From CADCTQ01 sp963844325 (lineage in GTDB: Bacteria; Bacteroidota; Bacteroidia; Cytophagales; 172606-1), in NCBI GenBank assembly GCA_963844325.1, contig CAWJNV010000002.1, forward strand, positions 4,898,001-4,962,000: 64,000 bases of DNA. Direction: 5' to 3'. Both the position numbers and the translations under genes were made by a program. Positions 1 to 9,773 of this stretch are shown piece by piece. The notes under the pieces are model-generated. The model was not told where the DNA came from. It was given only the letters and a program-made list of their open reading frames with translations, and did no database searches. The number at the start of each line of letters is the position of its first letter. The first letter of the stretch is position 1.

Positions 1-1
1 C

Positions 2-589
2 GACCTGGCCGGCGTGCCGCAGCCCAAGGGCCCGGGCAAACCCTGGAAGGTGGAAACGGCCCTGCCCGTGGTGGAAGGCGCCCTGGTGAGCCGCAATTTC
101 GAACAGGGCAAGAACATGTTTGCCGCCACGCTGTGCCTCTCCTGCCACGCCATGAAGGGCGAAGGCGGCAGCGTCGGCCCCGACCTGACCCGCCTCGGCA
201 CCCGCTTCTCCAACAAGGACATCCTCACGCACATCATCGAACCCAACAAGGAGGTATCCGACCAGTACGCCGCCACGGTGTTCACCCTCAGGGACGGCAG
301 TTCGGTGGTGGGCCGGCTCGTGCGGGAAGACAAGGACAAGTACTACGTGTCGCAGAACCCCTTCGCCCCCGACATGCTGGAGGAAATCGCCCGCAAGAAC
401 GTGACGGCCACCAAGTTGTCGAAAGTATCGCTGATGCTGCCCGGCCTCATCAACCGCCTCAGCGACGAGGAGCTGCGCGACCTGATGGCCTACCTGGTGT
501 CGGGCGCCAACCCCGGACACGAAGCGTACAAACCCGGCAAGGCCGCCCCGGCGACGCCCGCCGGCGGGGGCACGGGGAAGAGTAAGTAA
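2..589 (+). CDS. Partial haem-binding c-type cytochrome domain protein (5' end outside window)
   Basis: The reading frame is open from the first bases, so this is the C-terminal part of a longer protein and the GTG at 14 need not be the start. It carries one haem c motif, CLSCH, at 134-148, followed by GPDLTRLG and a conserved C-terminal helix region. That pattern matches the Pirellula/Verrucomicrobium-type haem-binding domain (TIGR02603-like), which normally ends large periplasmic dehydrogenases with a beta-propeller. The likely role is passing electrons from sugar oxidation to the respiratory chain. It ends in an Ala/Pro/Gly-rich tail. It heads a run of carbohydrate genes on the same strand, and a second dehydrogenase-cytochrome lies at 12044-15277. 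The family call is fairly sure; the upstream part is unknown. Confidence 0.85.
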   Translation, partial: DLAGVPQPKGPGKPWKVETALPVVEGALVSRNFEQGKNMFAATLCLSCHAMKGEGGSVGPDLTRLGTRFSNKDILTHIIEPNKEVSDQYAATVFTLRDGSSVVGRLVREDKDKYYVSQNPFAPDMLEEIARKNVTATKLSKVSLMLPGLINRLSDEELRDLMAYLVSGANPGHEAYKPGKAAPATPAGGGTGKSK

Positions 590-714
590 CCTCACCCCAA
601 CCCCCTCTCCCCGGGAGAGGGGGCTACCTCAACAACCACCTTCCTCCGCCGGAAAAGGGGTTTAAAAACATCCCCTTTTCTCCCCTCTCCTTGGGAGAGG
701 GGCCGGGGGTGAGG
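590..714. repeat. Long inverted repeat, CCTCACCCC/GGGGTGAGG family
   Basis: The left arm begins at the base after the stop codon of the preceding gene (590-620), and the right arm covers 676-714. Each arm contains its own small palindrome around CTCTCCCCGGGAGAG. An inner stem pairs GAAAAGGGG (652-660) with CCCCTTTTC (672-680). A related copy forms the inner layer of the nested repeat at 33714-33855. Confidence 0.85.
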
Positions 715-737
715 CCAACCACCAACAAGCTACTTAC

Positions 738-1526
738 ATGACCCTGACAACCCTCAAACGCCTGCCGGCCGCCCTGCTGCTGCTGGCCTGCCTGGCCGGA
801 CCGGCGACGGTGCCCGGCTGGTGCCAATCCAAAAAAGCCGGCTTCAAACCCATCTTCGACGGCAAAACGCTGAAGGGCTGGGAAGGCGACCCCACCCTGT
901 GGCGCGTGGAAAAAGGCACGCTGGTCGGCGAAATCACCCCCGACAAACCCCTCAAGTCGAACTCATTCATCATCTGGCAGGGCGGGCAGCCCAAAGACTT
1001 CGAACTGGTGCTCGAATGCCGCATCACCGCGGGCGGCAACAGCGGCATCAACTACCGCAGCGAAAAACTCCCCGACCCGCCCTACGCCCTGCGCGGCTAC
1101 CAGGCCGACATCGACGGGCAGAACCGCTACACGGGCCAGAACTACGAAGAACGCGGCCGCACCACGCTGGCCTACCAGGGCCAAATCACCACGATCAACC
1201 CCCTCGACAACCCGACGGCCTCGGTGAAGGACAACGTGAAAAACAATGCCTGGACCGGCCTCTCCGTGACCGGCACCCTGGGAAACGTGGATTCACTCAA
1301 AACCGGGATCAAAAAGGAGGACTGGAACGAGATCCGGCTGGTAGTGAAGGGCAACCGCCTGCAACACTACGTGAACGGCACCCTGATCAGCGACGTGACC
1401 GACAACGACACGGCCAACCGCAAAATGAGCGGCCTGCTCGGCGTGCAGGTCCACGTGGGCCCGCCCATGAAAGTCGAGTACCGCAACATCCGGCTGAAGC
1501 AGTTATCAGTGAACAGTAAACAGTAA
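738..1526 (+). CDS. DUF1080 family 3-keto-disaccharide hydrolase-like secreted protein
   Basis: The 262-residue protein has an N-terminal signal peptide with a Leu/Ala core at about residues 8-24. A single DUF1080 (PF06439) concanavalin-like domain follows, with the hallmark opening FKPIFDGKTLKGWEG and a conserved NSGINYRS segment. The family acts on 3-keto-glycosides, and its members commonly sit beside Gfo/Idh/MocA dehydrogenases and TIM-barrel isomerases, as here. The last seven residues (LSVNSKQ) and the TAA stop are encoded inside the left arm of the inverted repeat at 1505-1626, so the native C-terminus has probably been replaced by repeat sequence. ATG 738 is chosen because it starts the signal peptide directly. 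Confidence 0.88.
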   Translation: MTLTTLKRLPAALLLLACLAGPATVPGWCQSKKAGFKPIFDGKTLKGWEGDPTLWRVEKGTLVGEITPDKPLKSNSFIIWQGGQPKDFELVLECRITAGGNSGINYRSEKLPDPPYALRGYQADIDGQNRYTGQNYEERGRTTLAYQGQITTINPLDNPTASVKDNVKNNAWTGLSVTGTLGNVDSLKTGIKKEDWNEIRLVVKGNRLQHYVNGTLISDVTDNDTANRKMSGLLGVQVHVGPPMKVEYRNIRLKQLSVNSKQ

Positions 1527-1626
1527 TCAGTGGTACGCATCAGTTTTCGTACGCTGACTGACCACTGACATCTTGATTTCCGACCACTGTTTACTGATCA
1601 CTGATCACTGATTACTGTTTACTGTT
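1505..1626. repeat. Long inverted repeat, CAGTAAACAGTAATCAGTG family
   Basis: The left arm (1505-1533) and right arm (1583-1626) are built from degenerate 7-8-base words of the type CAGTAAA / CAGTAAT / CAGTGAT. The left arm supplies the stop codon of the DUF1080 gene. The right arm ends two bases before the next ATG, so the element fills the whole gap. It could fold in DNA or RNA as a long stem with a loop of about 50 bases. Confidence 0.88.
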
Positions 1627-1628
1627 CC

Positions 1629-2696
1629 ATGCAGCAAACCTGGCGCGACAAGATTGGGAACCCGGCCCAGTGGGGGGGCATTGAAACGTCGGTGCTCGAC
1701 AACGGGGCCGGCCACGGCACCCGCATTGCCTGGGTCAATACCGGCGCGGGGCTGCGCTACAAGGTGGTGCCCGACCGCGGCCTCGACATTGCCGATGCGT
1801 TTTACAACGCCCACAGCCTCGCCTGGATCAGCCACGCGGGGGTGACGGCGCCCCAGCCTTTTTCGCACCGGGGCCTCGACTGGCTCCGCACGTTCGGCGG
1901 CGGCCTGCTCACCACCTGCGGCCTGAGCCACGTGGGCGGTCCCGAAGCCGACGCGCACGGCGAACGGGGCCTGCACGGGCTGGTGAGCAACCTGCCCGCC
2001 GAAATCGAATCCATCGTGCAGCCCGACCCCGCCGCCGGCCGCCTGGAGATGCGCATCACCGGCAAAGTGCGGCAAACGGAGGTGTTCGGCCCCCACCTCG
2101 AACTGCGGCGCACCCTGTCGGGCACGCTCGGCGAGGCCGTCATCCGGATCGAAGACGAGGTCACAAACCGGGGCAATGCCCCCGCGCCCCACATGCTGCT
2201 CTACCACGTCAACTTCGGCTGGCCCCTGGCCGACGAAGGCGCCGAACTGCGCTGGCGGGGGACGTGGCAGTCGCCGGGCGAAAAGACCGGCAACAGCATT
2301 TTCCGGGAAGGCAACGCATTCCGCCGGTGCCCGGCGCCCCTGGCGGCCCACGCGGGCGGCGGCGAAGAAGTGGCCTTCATCGACATTACCCCCGACGGGA
2401 ACGGCCGTTGCGTTGCCGGCCTGCACAACCCCGGGCTGGGCATTGCCGTTGCCCTGCGCTTCCGCAAGGACCAGTTGCCCTGGCTCATCAACTGGCAGCA
2501 CTGGGGGAAGGGCGAATACGTGACCGGCCTGGAACCGGCCACCCACCCGCCCATCGGCCAGGCCAAAGCCCGGCAGCAGGGAACCCTCATCCACCTGGCG
2601 CCGGGCGAAAGCCGGACCTACGCCCTGGAGATCGAGGTGCTGCACGAAAACGAAAAAATTCAGGAATTGCTCCAACTTACCCAACCTACCCACTAA
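1629..2696 (+). CDS. DUF4432 family aldose 1-epimerase-like protein
   Basis: The 355-residue cytoplasmic protein has no signal peptide. The segment YKVVPDRGLDIADA near residues 44-57 and LLYHVNFGWPL near residue 190 are typical of DUF4432, a branch of the galactose mutarotase/aldose-1-epimerase beta-supersandwich superfamily. Members bind sugars or uronates, and few have been tested. The gene starts two bases after a repeat arm and ends 9 bases before the next gene, so it is probably cotranscribed with the cupin gene. Substrate cannot be read from sequence; the neighbouring genes suggest a keto- or anomeric sugar intermediate. The start is the first in-frame ATG; an upstream start would have to be inside the repeat. 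Confidence 0.85.
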   Translation: MQQTWRDKIGNPAQWGGIETSVLDNGAGHGTRIAWVNTGAGLRYKVVPDRGLDIADAFYNAHSLAWISHAGVTAPQPFSHRGLDWLRTFGGGLLTTCGLSHVGGPEADAHGERGLHGLVSNLPAEIESIVQPDPAAGRLEMRITGKVRQTEVFGPHLELRRTLSGTLGEAVIRIEDEVTNRGNAPAPHMLLYHVNFGWPLADEGAELRWRGTWQSPGEKTGNSIFREGNAFRRCPAPLAAHAGGGEEVAFIDITPDGNGRCVAGLHNPGLGIAVALRFRKDQLPWLINWQHWGKGEYVTGLEPATHPPIGQAKARQQGTLIHLAPGESRTYALEIEVLHENEKIQELLQLTQPTH

Positions 2697-2705
2697 ACAA
2701 AGACT

Positions 2706-3929
2706 ATGGAAACACTCGCCAACATAAGCGCCGCCCAGCAGGCCCTCGACCAGGGCAAAGGCATTCTGCGGCTGGCCCCCACCTGGGTCCCCCGGTCGTT
2801 CTGCGTGCCCGGGCGCCGCATCAAGCTCCACCCCGACGACTACTACGTGCTGGGCGGCCAGCGCGGCGGCATCGACGAACGGTGGCTGTCGTCAACCACG
2901 CCGGCCAAGAACGGCCCCCTCACCGGCGAAAACGAAGGGCTCAGCGCCATTGTGTTCAACGACGGCGGCAAAGAACGCCGCGTCCTGCTGCGCGAAGCGG
3001 TGGGCGAACTGAAAGGCGCCCTCATCGGCGACCGGCTGTGGAACCAGTACGGGAGCTGGCCGATGTACTCCAAGTTTTTCGACAACAAAGGCCCCCTGCC
3101 CCACCACATCCACCACAACGACGAACACGCCGCGCTGGTCGGGCAACTGGGCAAGCCCGAAGCGTACTACTTCCCGCCCCAGCTCAACAACCACGGCGGC
3201 GATTTCCCCTACACCTTTTTCGGCATTGCGCCGGGCACCACCAAAGAGCAGATCCGGGAGTGCCTCGTCAACTTCACCAAGGGCGACAACAAGATCACCA
3301 ACTACTCGTCGGCCTACCGCCTCGAACCCGGGACGGGCTGGGACGTGCCCCCGGGCATTCTCCACGCCCCGGGCAGTCTCTGCACCTACGAGCCGCAGAA
3401 AGCCTCCGACGTGTTTGCCATGTACCAGTCGCTGGTGAACGACGCGGTGATTCCCGAAGAACTGCTCTGGAACGGCACGCCCACCGAACGCATCGGCGAC
3501 TTCGACCAGTTGCTGGAGGTGATCGACTGGGAACTGAACGTGGACCCGCACTTCATGCAGAACCACTTCATGCGGCCCAAGCCGGTGCGTCCCCTGGAAG
3601 AAATGCAGGCGGAAGGCTACGAGGAAAAGTGGGTGTGCTACTGCTCCGACGCCTACAGCGCCAAGGAACTCACCGTGCTGCCCGGGGCCACCGTCACCAT
3701 CAGGGACGGCGGCGCCTACGGCATCATCATGATGCAGGGCCATGGCAAGATGGGCGTGTGGGACATTGAAACCCCGGCCCTGATCCGCTACGGCCAGCTC
3801 ACCCACGACGAGTTTTTCATCAGCGAAAGCGCCGCCCGCGAAGGCGTCCGGATCACCAACCCCTCGTCCACCGACCCCATCGTGATGCTCAAGCACTTCG
3901 GCCCCGGCAACCCGGATCTGGTGCTGTAA
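2706..3929 (+). CDS. Phosphomannose-isomerase-like cupin protein
   Basis: The 407-residue soluble protein has two cupin-type halves. The segment LPHHIHHNDEHA at about residues 138-149 offers a His/Glu metal-binding set, and DVPPGILHAPGSLCTYEP near residue 219 resembles the second metal-binding strand of class I mannose-6-phosphate isomerases. A second jelly-roll follows at about residues 300-400. The family is annotated as mannose-6-phosphate isomerase-like but is not the classical ManA. It probably isomerises an unphosphorylated or unusual sugar. It lies 9 bases after the DUF4432 gene and is followed by a hairpin with a T tract (3999-4173), which could end the transcript. Confidence 0.75.
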   Translation: METLANISAAQQALDQGKGILRLAPTWVPRSFCVPGRRIKLHPDDYYVLGGQRGGIDERWLSSTTPAKNGPLTGENEGLSAIVFNDGGKERRVLLREAVGELKGALIGDRLWNQYGSWPMYSKFFDNKGPLPHHIHHNDEHAALVGQLGKPEAYYFPPQLNNHGGDFPYTFFGIAPGTTKEQIRECLVNFTKGDNKITNYSSAYRLEPGTGWDVPPGILHAPGSLCTYEPQKASDVFAMYQSLVNDAVIPEELLWNGTPTERIGDFDQLLEVIDWELNVDPHFMQNHFMRPKPVRPLEEMQAEGYEEKWVCYCSDAYSAKELTVLPGATVTIRDGGAYGIIMMQGHGKMGVWDIETPALIRYGQLTHDEFFISESAAREGVRITNPSSTDPIVMLKHFGPGNPDLVL

Positions 3930-3998
3930 TTGGTTGATTGGTCATTGGTGGATTTGTTTCACGTGATCTTCAAGAGGATGTGTTGATTATGCAATTTG

Positions 3999-4173
3999 AC
4001 CACCCCTGTCCCTTCCTTGAAAAAAGGAGGGGAACCGTGCCCACCGGCTGCATCAAGGGGAAACGTGCTGGCACGAAGAGAACAATAGATATGATGAGCA
4101 ACATTCCCTTCCAGTCCGGCCGATGGGTACGGTTCCCCTCCTTTTTTCAAGGAGGGAACAGGGGTGGTTTTTT
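3999..4173. repeat. Long inverted repeat with T-tract, possible terminator
   Basis: Arms of about 44 bases (3999-4043 and 4125-4168) pair almost perfectly across an 80-base loop. They start ACCACCCCTGTCCC and contain TTGAAAAAAGGAGGGG. The right arm is followed by TTTTTT, so an RNA copy made from the plus strand would look like a very long intrinsic terminator after the cupin gene. The bases between 4174 and 4226 hold no recognised site. Confidence 0.82.
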
Positions 4174-4226
4174 ACTAACTCATTCACTATCAAACACAAA
4201 CAAGTATAGTAATTAATCCAAGTCTT

Positions 4227-5291
<1,065 letters not shown>

Positions 5292-5298
5292 CAGAACT

Positions 5299-5413
5299 GA
5301 TGGTACACTGATGGGTTATGATGATTATGATTCGTTATGATCTTTTCTTCTGATTCTTCTTCCTTTTAAAATCAGTTCCAATCATAATTATCATAATCAA
5401 TCAGTGTACCATT
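5299..5413. repeat. Long inverted repeat, ATGGTACACTGAT / TTATGATGATTATGATT words
   Basis: The left arm (5299-5332) carries ATGGTACACTGAT followed by TTATGATGATTATGATT. The right arm (5379-5413) is its imperfect complement. It starts seven bases after the stop codon of the isomerase gene and ends 42 bases before the next ATG. Confidence 0.82.
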
Positions 5414-5455
5414 ACCCGGAGCGGAACCACAAACCCAGCAATCCTAACAACTCCA

Positions 5456-6619
5456 ATGACCCCAAACAAAACACTGAGAATCGGCATGATCGGGGGCGGC
5501 TTCATGGGCCGCACCCATTCCAACGCGTATAACCAGGTAGCCCACTTCTTTCCCGAACTGGCCTACCGGCCCGTCTTGCAGGCCGTGTGTACCCGCTCCC
5601 CCGACAAGGTGCGGGCCTTTGCCGCGCAGTGGGGCTACCAGGCCACCGAGACCGACTGGCGGGCCCTCCTCCGCCGCGACGACATCGACGCCGTGGACAT
5701 CTGCACGCCCAACGACACCCACGCCGAAATTGCCATTGCGGCGGCCGAGGCGGGCAAAATGATCCTCTGCGAAAAACCCCTGTCGCGCACCCTGGACGAA
5801 GGGAAGCGCATGGTGGAAGCCGTGGAACGGGCCGGCGTGCCCAACACGGTGTGGTACAACTACCGCCGCCTGCCGGCCGTGACGCTGGCCAAGCAACTGG
5901 TGGACGCGGGCAAACTGGGCCGCATTTTCCACTACCGGGCCAACTTTCTGCAAGACTGGACCATCAGCGCCGACCTGCCGCAGGGCGGCACGGGCCTCTG
6001 GCGCATGGACGTGGACGCGGCCGGCTCCGGCGTGACCGGCGACCTGCTGGCCCACTGCATCGACACGGCCATGTGGCTCAACGGGGCCATCCGCGACGTG
6101 TCGGCGGTGACGGAAACCTTCGTGAAGGAACGCATGCACCAGCTTACCGGCAAGGTGCAGCCGGTGGGCATCGACGACGCGTGCCTTTTCCACTGCCACT
6201 TCGAAAACGGTTCGCTGGGCCTGTTCGAATCGACGCGGTACGCCCGGGGCCACAAAGCCCTCTACACCTTCGAGATCAACGGCGAACACGCCTCCATCCG
6301 CTGGGACCTGCACGACCTCAACCGCCTCGAATACTTCGACCACCGCGACGAATCGGTGGTGCGGGGCTGGCGTTCGGTCCACGTCACCGACGGCGACCAG
6401 CCCTACATGAACAAGTGGTGGGTGCCGGGCCTGGGCATCGGCTACGAGCACAGCTTCATCCACCAGGTAGCCGACTTCCTCAAGGGCCTCGAAACCGGCC
6501 AGTCCGCCGCCCCCACCTTCCGCGACGCCCTCCAGACCCAGAAAGTCTGCCAGGCCGTTCTCGACTCCGCCGCCACGCGAAGCTGGAAGGATACCGGGGT
6601 GGAGGGAAAGGTGGGTTAG
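5456..6619 (+). CDS. Gfo/Idh/MocA family NAD(P)-dependent sugar oxidoreductase
   Basis: The 387-residue soluble enzyme has a Rossmann fold opening with MIGGGFMG (residues 11-18). It has the family's CEKP cofactor/substrate motif at 105-108, where Lys107 is the usual catalytic residue. A C-terminal alpha/beta domain contains DLLAHCIDTAMWL, with the usual catalytic Asp/His pair. The family oxidises or reduces sugar hydroxyls, commonly at C2 or C3, using NAD(P). With the DUF1080 hydrolase and isomerases upstream it is the most likely source or sink of a 3-keto sugar. No Tat signal is present, so it acts in the cytoplasm. ATG 5456 is the first in-frame start and gives the normal spacing to the Rossmann glycines. 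Confidence 0.92.
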   Translation: MTPNKTLRIGMIGGGFMGRTHSNAYNQVAHFFPELAYRPVLQAVCTRSPDKVRAFAAQWGYQATETDWRALLRRDDIDAVDICTPNDTHAEIAIAAAEAGKMILCEKPLSRTLDEGKRMVEAVERAGVPNTVWYNYRRLPAVTLAKQLVDAGKLGRIFHYRANFLQDWTISADLPQGGTGLWRMDVDAAGSGVTGDLLAHCIDTAMWLNGAIRDVSAVTETFVKERMHQLTGKVQPVGIDDACLFHCHFENGSLGLFESTRYARGHKALYTFEINGEHASIRWDLHDLNRLEYFDHRDESVVRGWRSVHVTDGDQPYMNKWWVPGLGIGYEHSFIHQVADFLKGLETGQSAAPTFRDALQTQKVCQAVLDSAATRSWKDTGVEGKVG

Positions 6620-6656
6620 GAGTCAGGTGAATTGACAATGAGGGTTGTGATGCAAT

Positions 6657-6749
6657 TGAATTTCGAATCCCGAACAAGGAATGCAGAATGATGAAGTGAT
6701 TGTACGCGCCTTCTTCATTCGACCTTCCTTGTTCGGGATTCGAAATTTC
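6657..6749. repeat. Long inverted repeat, AATTTCGAATCCCGAACAAG word
   Basis: Arms at 6657-6697 and 6710-6749 pair nearly perfectly with a loop of only about 12 bases. A pyrimidine-rich TCTTTTTCTATTC stretch follows. It lies between the oxidoreductase stop and the lipoprotein start, and could act as a terminator or a processing hairpin. Confidence 0.85.
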
Positions 6750-6781
6750 TTTTTCTATTCTTCAGAACAAACAAAACGATC

Positions 6782-7759
6782 ATGACCAGCCATCCTTTCC
6801 ACTGCCTGTTGCTCCTGGGGCTGCTCCTGGGGTTGACCACCTGCACCGGCAAACGCGAAGGAAAAACCGGCAGCGCCCCTCTCCGCATCGCCGTCATTCC
6901 GAAGGGCACCACGCACCACTACTGGAAAAGCGTAAGGGCCGGCGCGCAACAAGCCGCCAAGGAACTGGGCGTGGAAGTCATCTGGCAGGGGCCACCCAAG
7001 GAAGACGACCGCCAGATGCAAATCCAGGTGGTGCAGAACTTCATCAGCCAGAACGTGGCCGCCATCGTGCTGGCCCCGCTCGACGCGGAGGCCCTGGTGC
7101 CGGCGGTGGTCGCCGCCCGCAACCGCCGCATCCCCGTGGTCATCATCGACTCGGGGCTGCACTCCGACGCTTACGCCAGCTACATCGCCACCGACAACGT
7201 CCAGGGGGGCCGGCTCTGCGCCCAGCGGCTGGCCGCCGTCATGGGCGGCCGGGGCAACGTGCTGGTGCTGCCCTACCTCGAAGGGTCGGCCAGCACCACC
7301 GAACGCGAAGCCGGCTTTCTCGAAGCGATCAAAGCGTACCCGGGCATCCGGGTGCTGACCGCCGGCCAGTACGCCGGGGCCACGATGGAAAAAGCCTTCC
7401 AGACGGCCCAGAACCTGCTCAACCGCTACCCCGAAACGGAAGGCGTATTCTGTTCCACCCAGCCGACCACGCAGGCCATGCTCCGGGCGCTGGAGGTGGC
7501 CGGCAAGAAGGACCGGGTGAAATTGGTGGGCTTCGACCTCAACGACGTGCTGCTGCAAGCCGTGCGCAAAGGCGACATTGCCGGCCTGGCCCTGCAAGAC
7601 CCTTTCCGCATGGGCTACGAGGGCGTCCGCACGGGCGTTGCCATCGTGCAGGGAAAGTCGTACCCCAAAAAGCTCGATACGGGCGTAAAGTTGCTTACTC
7701 CCGAGAACGTGGACGACCCGGACCAGGCGCGGCTGCTGAAACTACAGGTGAGCCGGTAA
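6782..7759 (+). CDS. Periplasmic sugar-binding lipoprotein (RbsB-like, Peripla_BP_4)
   Basis: The 325-residue protein has a lipoprotein signal with lipobox LTTC (Cys21). A type I periplasmic binding protein fold follows, opening APLRIAVIPKGTTHHYW, with NFISQNVAAIVLAPLDAEAL and a C-terminal FDLNDVLLQAVRKGDIAG typical of ribose/allose-type binding proteins. It should bind a sugar or polyol near the membrane. No ABC permease or ATPase gene is next to it, so it may serve a sensor kinase or a distant transporter. It lies downstream of the oxidoreductase in the same orientation, separated by an inverted repeat. The ligand is unknown. Confidence 0.88.
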   Translation: MTSHPFHCLLLLGLLLGLTTCTGKREGKTGSAPLRIAVIPKGTTHHYWKSVRAGAQQAAKELGVEVIWQGPPKEDDRQMQIQVVQNFISQNVAAIVLAPLDAEALVPAVVAARNRRIPVVIIDSGLHSDAYASYIATDNVQGGRLCAQRLAAVMGGRGNVLVLPYLEGSASTTEREAGFLEAIKAYPGIRVLTAGQYAGATMEKAFQTAQNLLNRYPETEGVFCSTQPTTQAMLRALEVAGKKDRVKLVGFDLNDVLLQAVRKGDIAGLALQDPFRMGYEGVRTGVAIVQGKSYPKKLDTGVKLLTPENVDDPDQARLLKLQVSR

Positions 7760-7781
7760 GTGGAATGTTGGCAAGATAGAA

Positions 7782-8300
7782 AAGCCGCATGGGCGCAGTA
7801 CATTGACTTGCGCAGCAAAAGTACCGCGTGGCGGGCAGGCGTCGCATGGCGGGCCGGACCGTATGACGGGAAGGCGTCGCGTCGCGGGAAAGAAGCGCAT
7901 GGCGGGAAGGCGTCGCGTCGCGGCTCCCCTCCTCGGAGGGGGCTGGGGGTGGGTTTACTTGTATGCCCCGCGTGATCTGGGGATCAGCGCATGGCCTGAT
8001 CGTCCTTACAAGCCTGTTCAACTTTCTGCGGATTTTCTCTCCTGCCAATTCCTCTATTGCGGTGATCCCTTGGTAACTTGTCGCATGGAGGTAAACCCAC
8101 CCCCTAACCCCTCCGAGGAGGGGAGCCGCGACGCGACGCTTTCCCGCCATGCGGCCCGGCTCGCAAGGCGACGCTTTCCCGTCATGCGGCCCGGCTCGCA
8201 AGGCGACGCTTTCCCGTCATACGGTCCGGCCCGCGATGCGATGCCTGCCCCCACGCGGTACTTTTGCTACGCAAGTCAACGTACCGTAGTGATGCGGCTC
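7782..8300. repeat. Composite 0.5-kb inverted-repeat element, GCGGGAAGGCGTCGC family, copy 1
   Basis: The left arm (7782-7959) and right arm (8088-8300) run through the same modules in reverse order: AGCCGCATG, TTGACTTGCG, AAAAGTACCGCGTGG, several GCGGGAAGGCGTCGC-like units, then GGCTCCCCTCCTCGGAGG and GGGGGTGGGTTTAC. The 128-base loop has a second weak pair, GGGGATCAGCGCA against TTGCGGTGATCCC. A diverged second copy lies at 41850-42353. The long open frames crossing this stretch are by-products of the repeat. Confidence 0.85.
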
Positions 8301-8357
8301 CTGTTTGTTTTTTCTTTGCGTAAAACCTTCCCTGCTTCACCTTTTTCCCCTGATTGT

Positions 8358-9566
8358 ATGCAACAGCCCTCTCTCAATCCCATTGCCCAACCGGTCGCGC
8401 CGCCGGCCCTCCGGCGCGGGGCGTTTTCGCGGGTGGAAGCCATCGACGTGGTGCGCGGGCTGGTGATGGCCGTGATGGCCCTTGACCACGTGCGCGACTT
8501 CTGGAGCCCCACGCCGTACCGGCCCGAAGACCTCACGCAAGCCTCGGCCCTGCTGTTTTTCACCCGCTGGGTCACCCACTTCTGCGCCCCGGCCTTCGTG
8601 TTTTTGTCCGGCGTCAGCGCGTTCCTGTACGGGCAGCGGCAGGGCAGCCGGCGGCAGGTAAGCCTGTTCCTGCTCACGCGGGGGCTGTGGCTGGTGGTCC
8701 TGGAGGTGTTGGTCGTCAACTTCCTGCTGCACTTCTCCTACAACCCGGTCCTGCTCCTGGTGTTCTGGGTGATCGGCTCGTCGATGGTGGTGCTGGCGGC
8801 AGCGGTGTGGCTGCCTCGACCGGTCATTGCCGTGCTGGCGGTCATCATCATGGCGGGTCAGCACCTGCTGCCCGTCGCCGAACCCGTGACGGCGGACAAT
8901 ATCGGCTGGGCCCTGCTCTACCATTCGCCCTTTTTCTTCCCGCTGGGCAACCTGCCGCCGCTGGTAGCGGCCTACACGCCCCTCGCCTGGATGGGCGTGA
9001 TGCTGGCCGGGTATGCCGCGGGGCCCTGGTTTACGCAGCCGGCCCGTTCCCGCAACCGGGTGCTGCTGGGGGCCGGCCTGCTGCTGCTGGTGACCTTCGG
9101 GGTGGTGCGGGCCCTCAACGGGTACGGCGACCCGGCCCCCTGGGCGGTGCAGCCGCGGGGGACTTTGTACACGGTGCTTTCGTTTCTCAACGTGAGCAAG
9201 TACCCGCCTTCCCTCCCCTTTCTGTGCCTGACGCTGGGCGTGGCGTTGCTCCTGCTGGCGACGCTGGACGGCCTGCGGAACCGGATGACCGGGTGGCTGC
9301 GCACTTTCGGGGAAGTGCCGTTTTTCTTCTTCCTGCTGCACCTGCTGCTCATCCACGCGGCGGCCCGGCTGTGGTCGGTGCTGGCCTTCGGCCGTTCGGT
9401 CAACCTTTCGTTTACCCCGCCCGCGGAATGGCCCGCCGGCTACCGCCCGGACCTGGGACGGGCGTACCTGGTATGGCTGCTGGTGCTGGTGGCGATGTAC
9501 TTTCCCTGCCGCTGGTACAGTCGTTACAAGAAAAAGCACCCTCACTGGTGGCTGTCGTACGTGTAA
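8358..9566 (+). CDS. DUF1624 family multi-pass membrane protein (heparan-alpha-glucosaminide acetyltransferase-like)
   Basis: The 402-residue integral membrane protein opens, after a short tail, with RVEAIDVVRGLVMAVMALDH, the signature of the DUF1624/YeiB-like acyltransferase superfamily. The conserved Asp and His in this segment belong to the family's first membrane helix. About ten hydrophobic segments follow. Relatives move acetyl groups across the membrane to sugars, but bacterial members are mostly untested. The frame stays open upstream through the repeat at 7782-8300; ATG 8358 is chosen because all family sequence lies after it. The gene is followed 207 bases later by another membrane acyltransferase. 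Confidence 0.85.
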   Translation: MQQPSLNPIAQPVAPPALRRGAFSRVEAIDVVRGLVMAVMALDHVRDFWSPTPYRPEDLTQASALLFFTRWVTHFCAPAFVFLSGVSAFLYGQRQGSRRQVSLFLLTRGLWLVVLEVLVVNFLLHFSYNPVLLLVFWVIGSSMVVLAAAVWLPRPVIAVLAVIIMAGQHLLPVAEPVTADNIGWALLYHSPFFFPLGNLPPLVAAYTPLAWMGVMLAGYAAGPWFTQPARSRNRVLLGAGLLLLVTFGVVRALNGYGDPAPWAVQPRGTLYTVLSFLNVSKYPPSLPFLCLTLGVALLLLATLDGLRNRMTGWLRTFGEVPFFFFLLHLLLIHAAARLWSVLAFGRSVNLSFTPPAEWPAGYRPDLGRAYLVWLLVLVAMYFPCRWYSRYKKKHPHWWLSYV

Positions 9567-9773
9567 TGGGTGCTGGTTCAAAATTTTGCCCAGGAATGGT
9601 CAGGTACGGGCGAAATGAGGGTGAAAATAAGTAGATTGGTCAAGCAAATCCACCCCAACCCTACCCGAATCACCGGCGGCCCGCCTCACGGCAAAGCCAC
9701 CGCCCGCGGCGTCTTGTGCGTTCACGGGCCGCTGCGTGCAGGCATTTTTTTTAACCCCTCCCTGACCATCGCA

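Noticed and set aside
3938..4216. 92-codon frame after the cupin gene
   Set aside because: It passes through both arms of the inverted repeat at 3999-4173 and has no motif.
7803..8357. Long open frame upstream of the DUF1624 gene and opposing frames on the other strand
   Set aside because: The frames run through the composite palindrome; the sequence is repeat-derived and the family homology begins only at ATG 8358.
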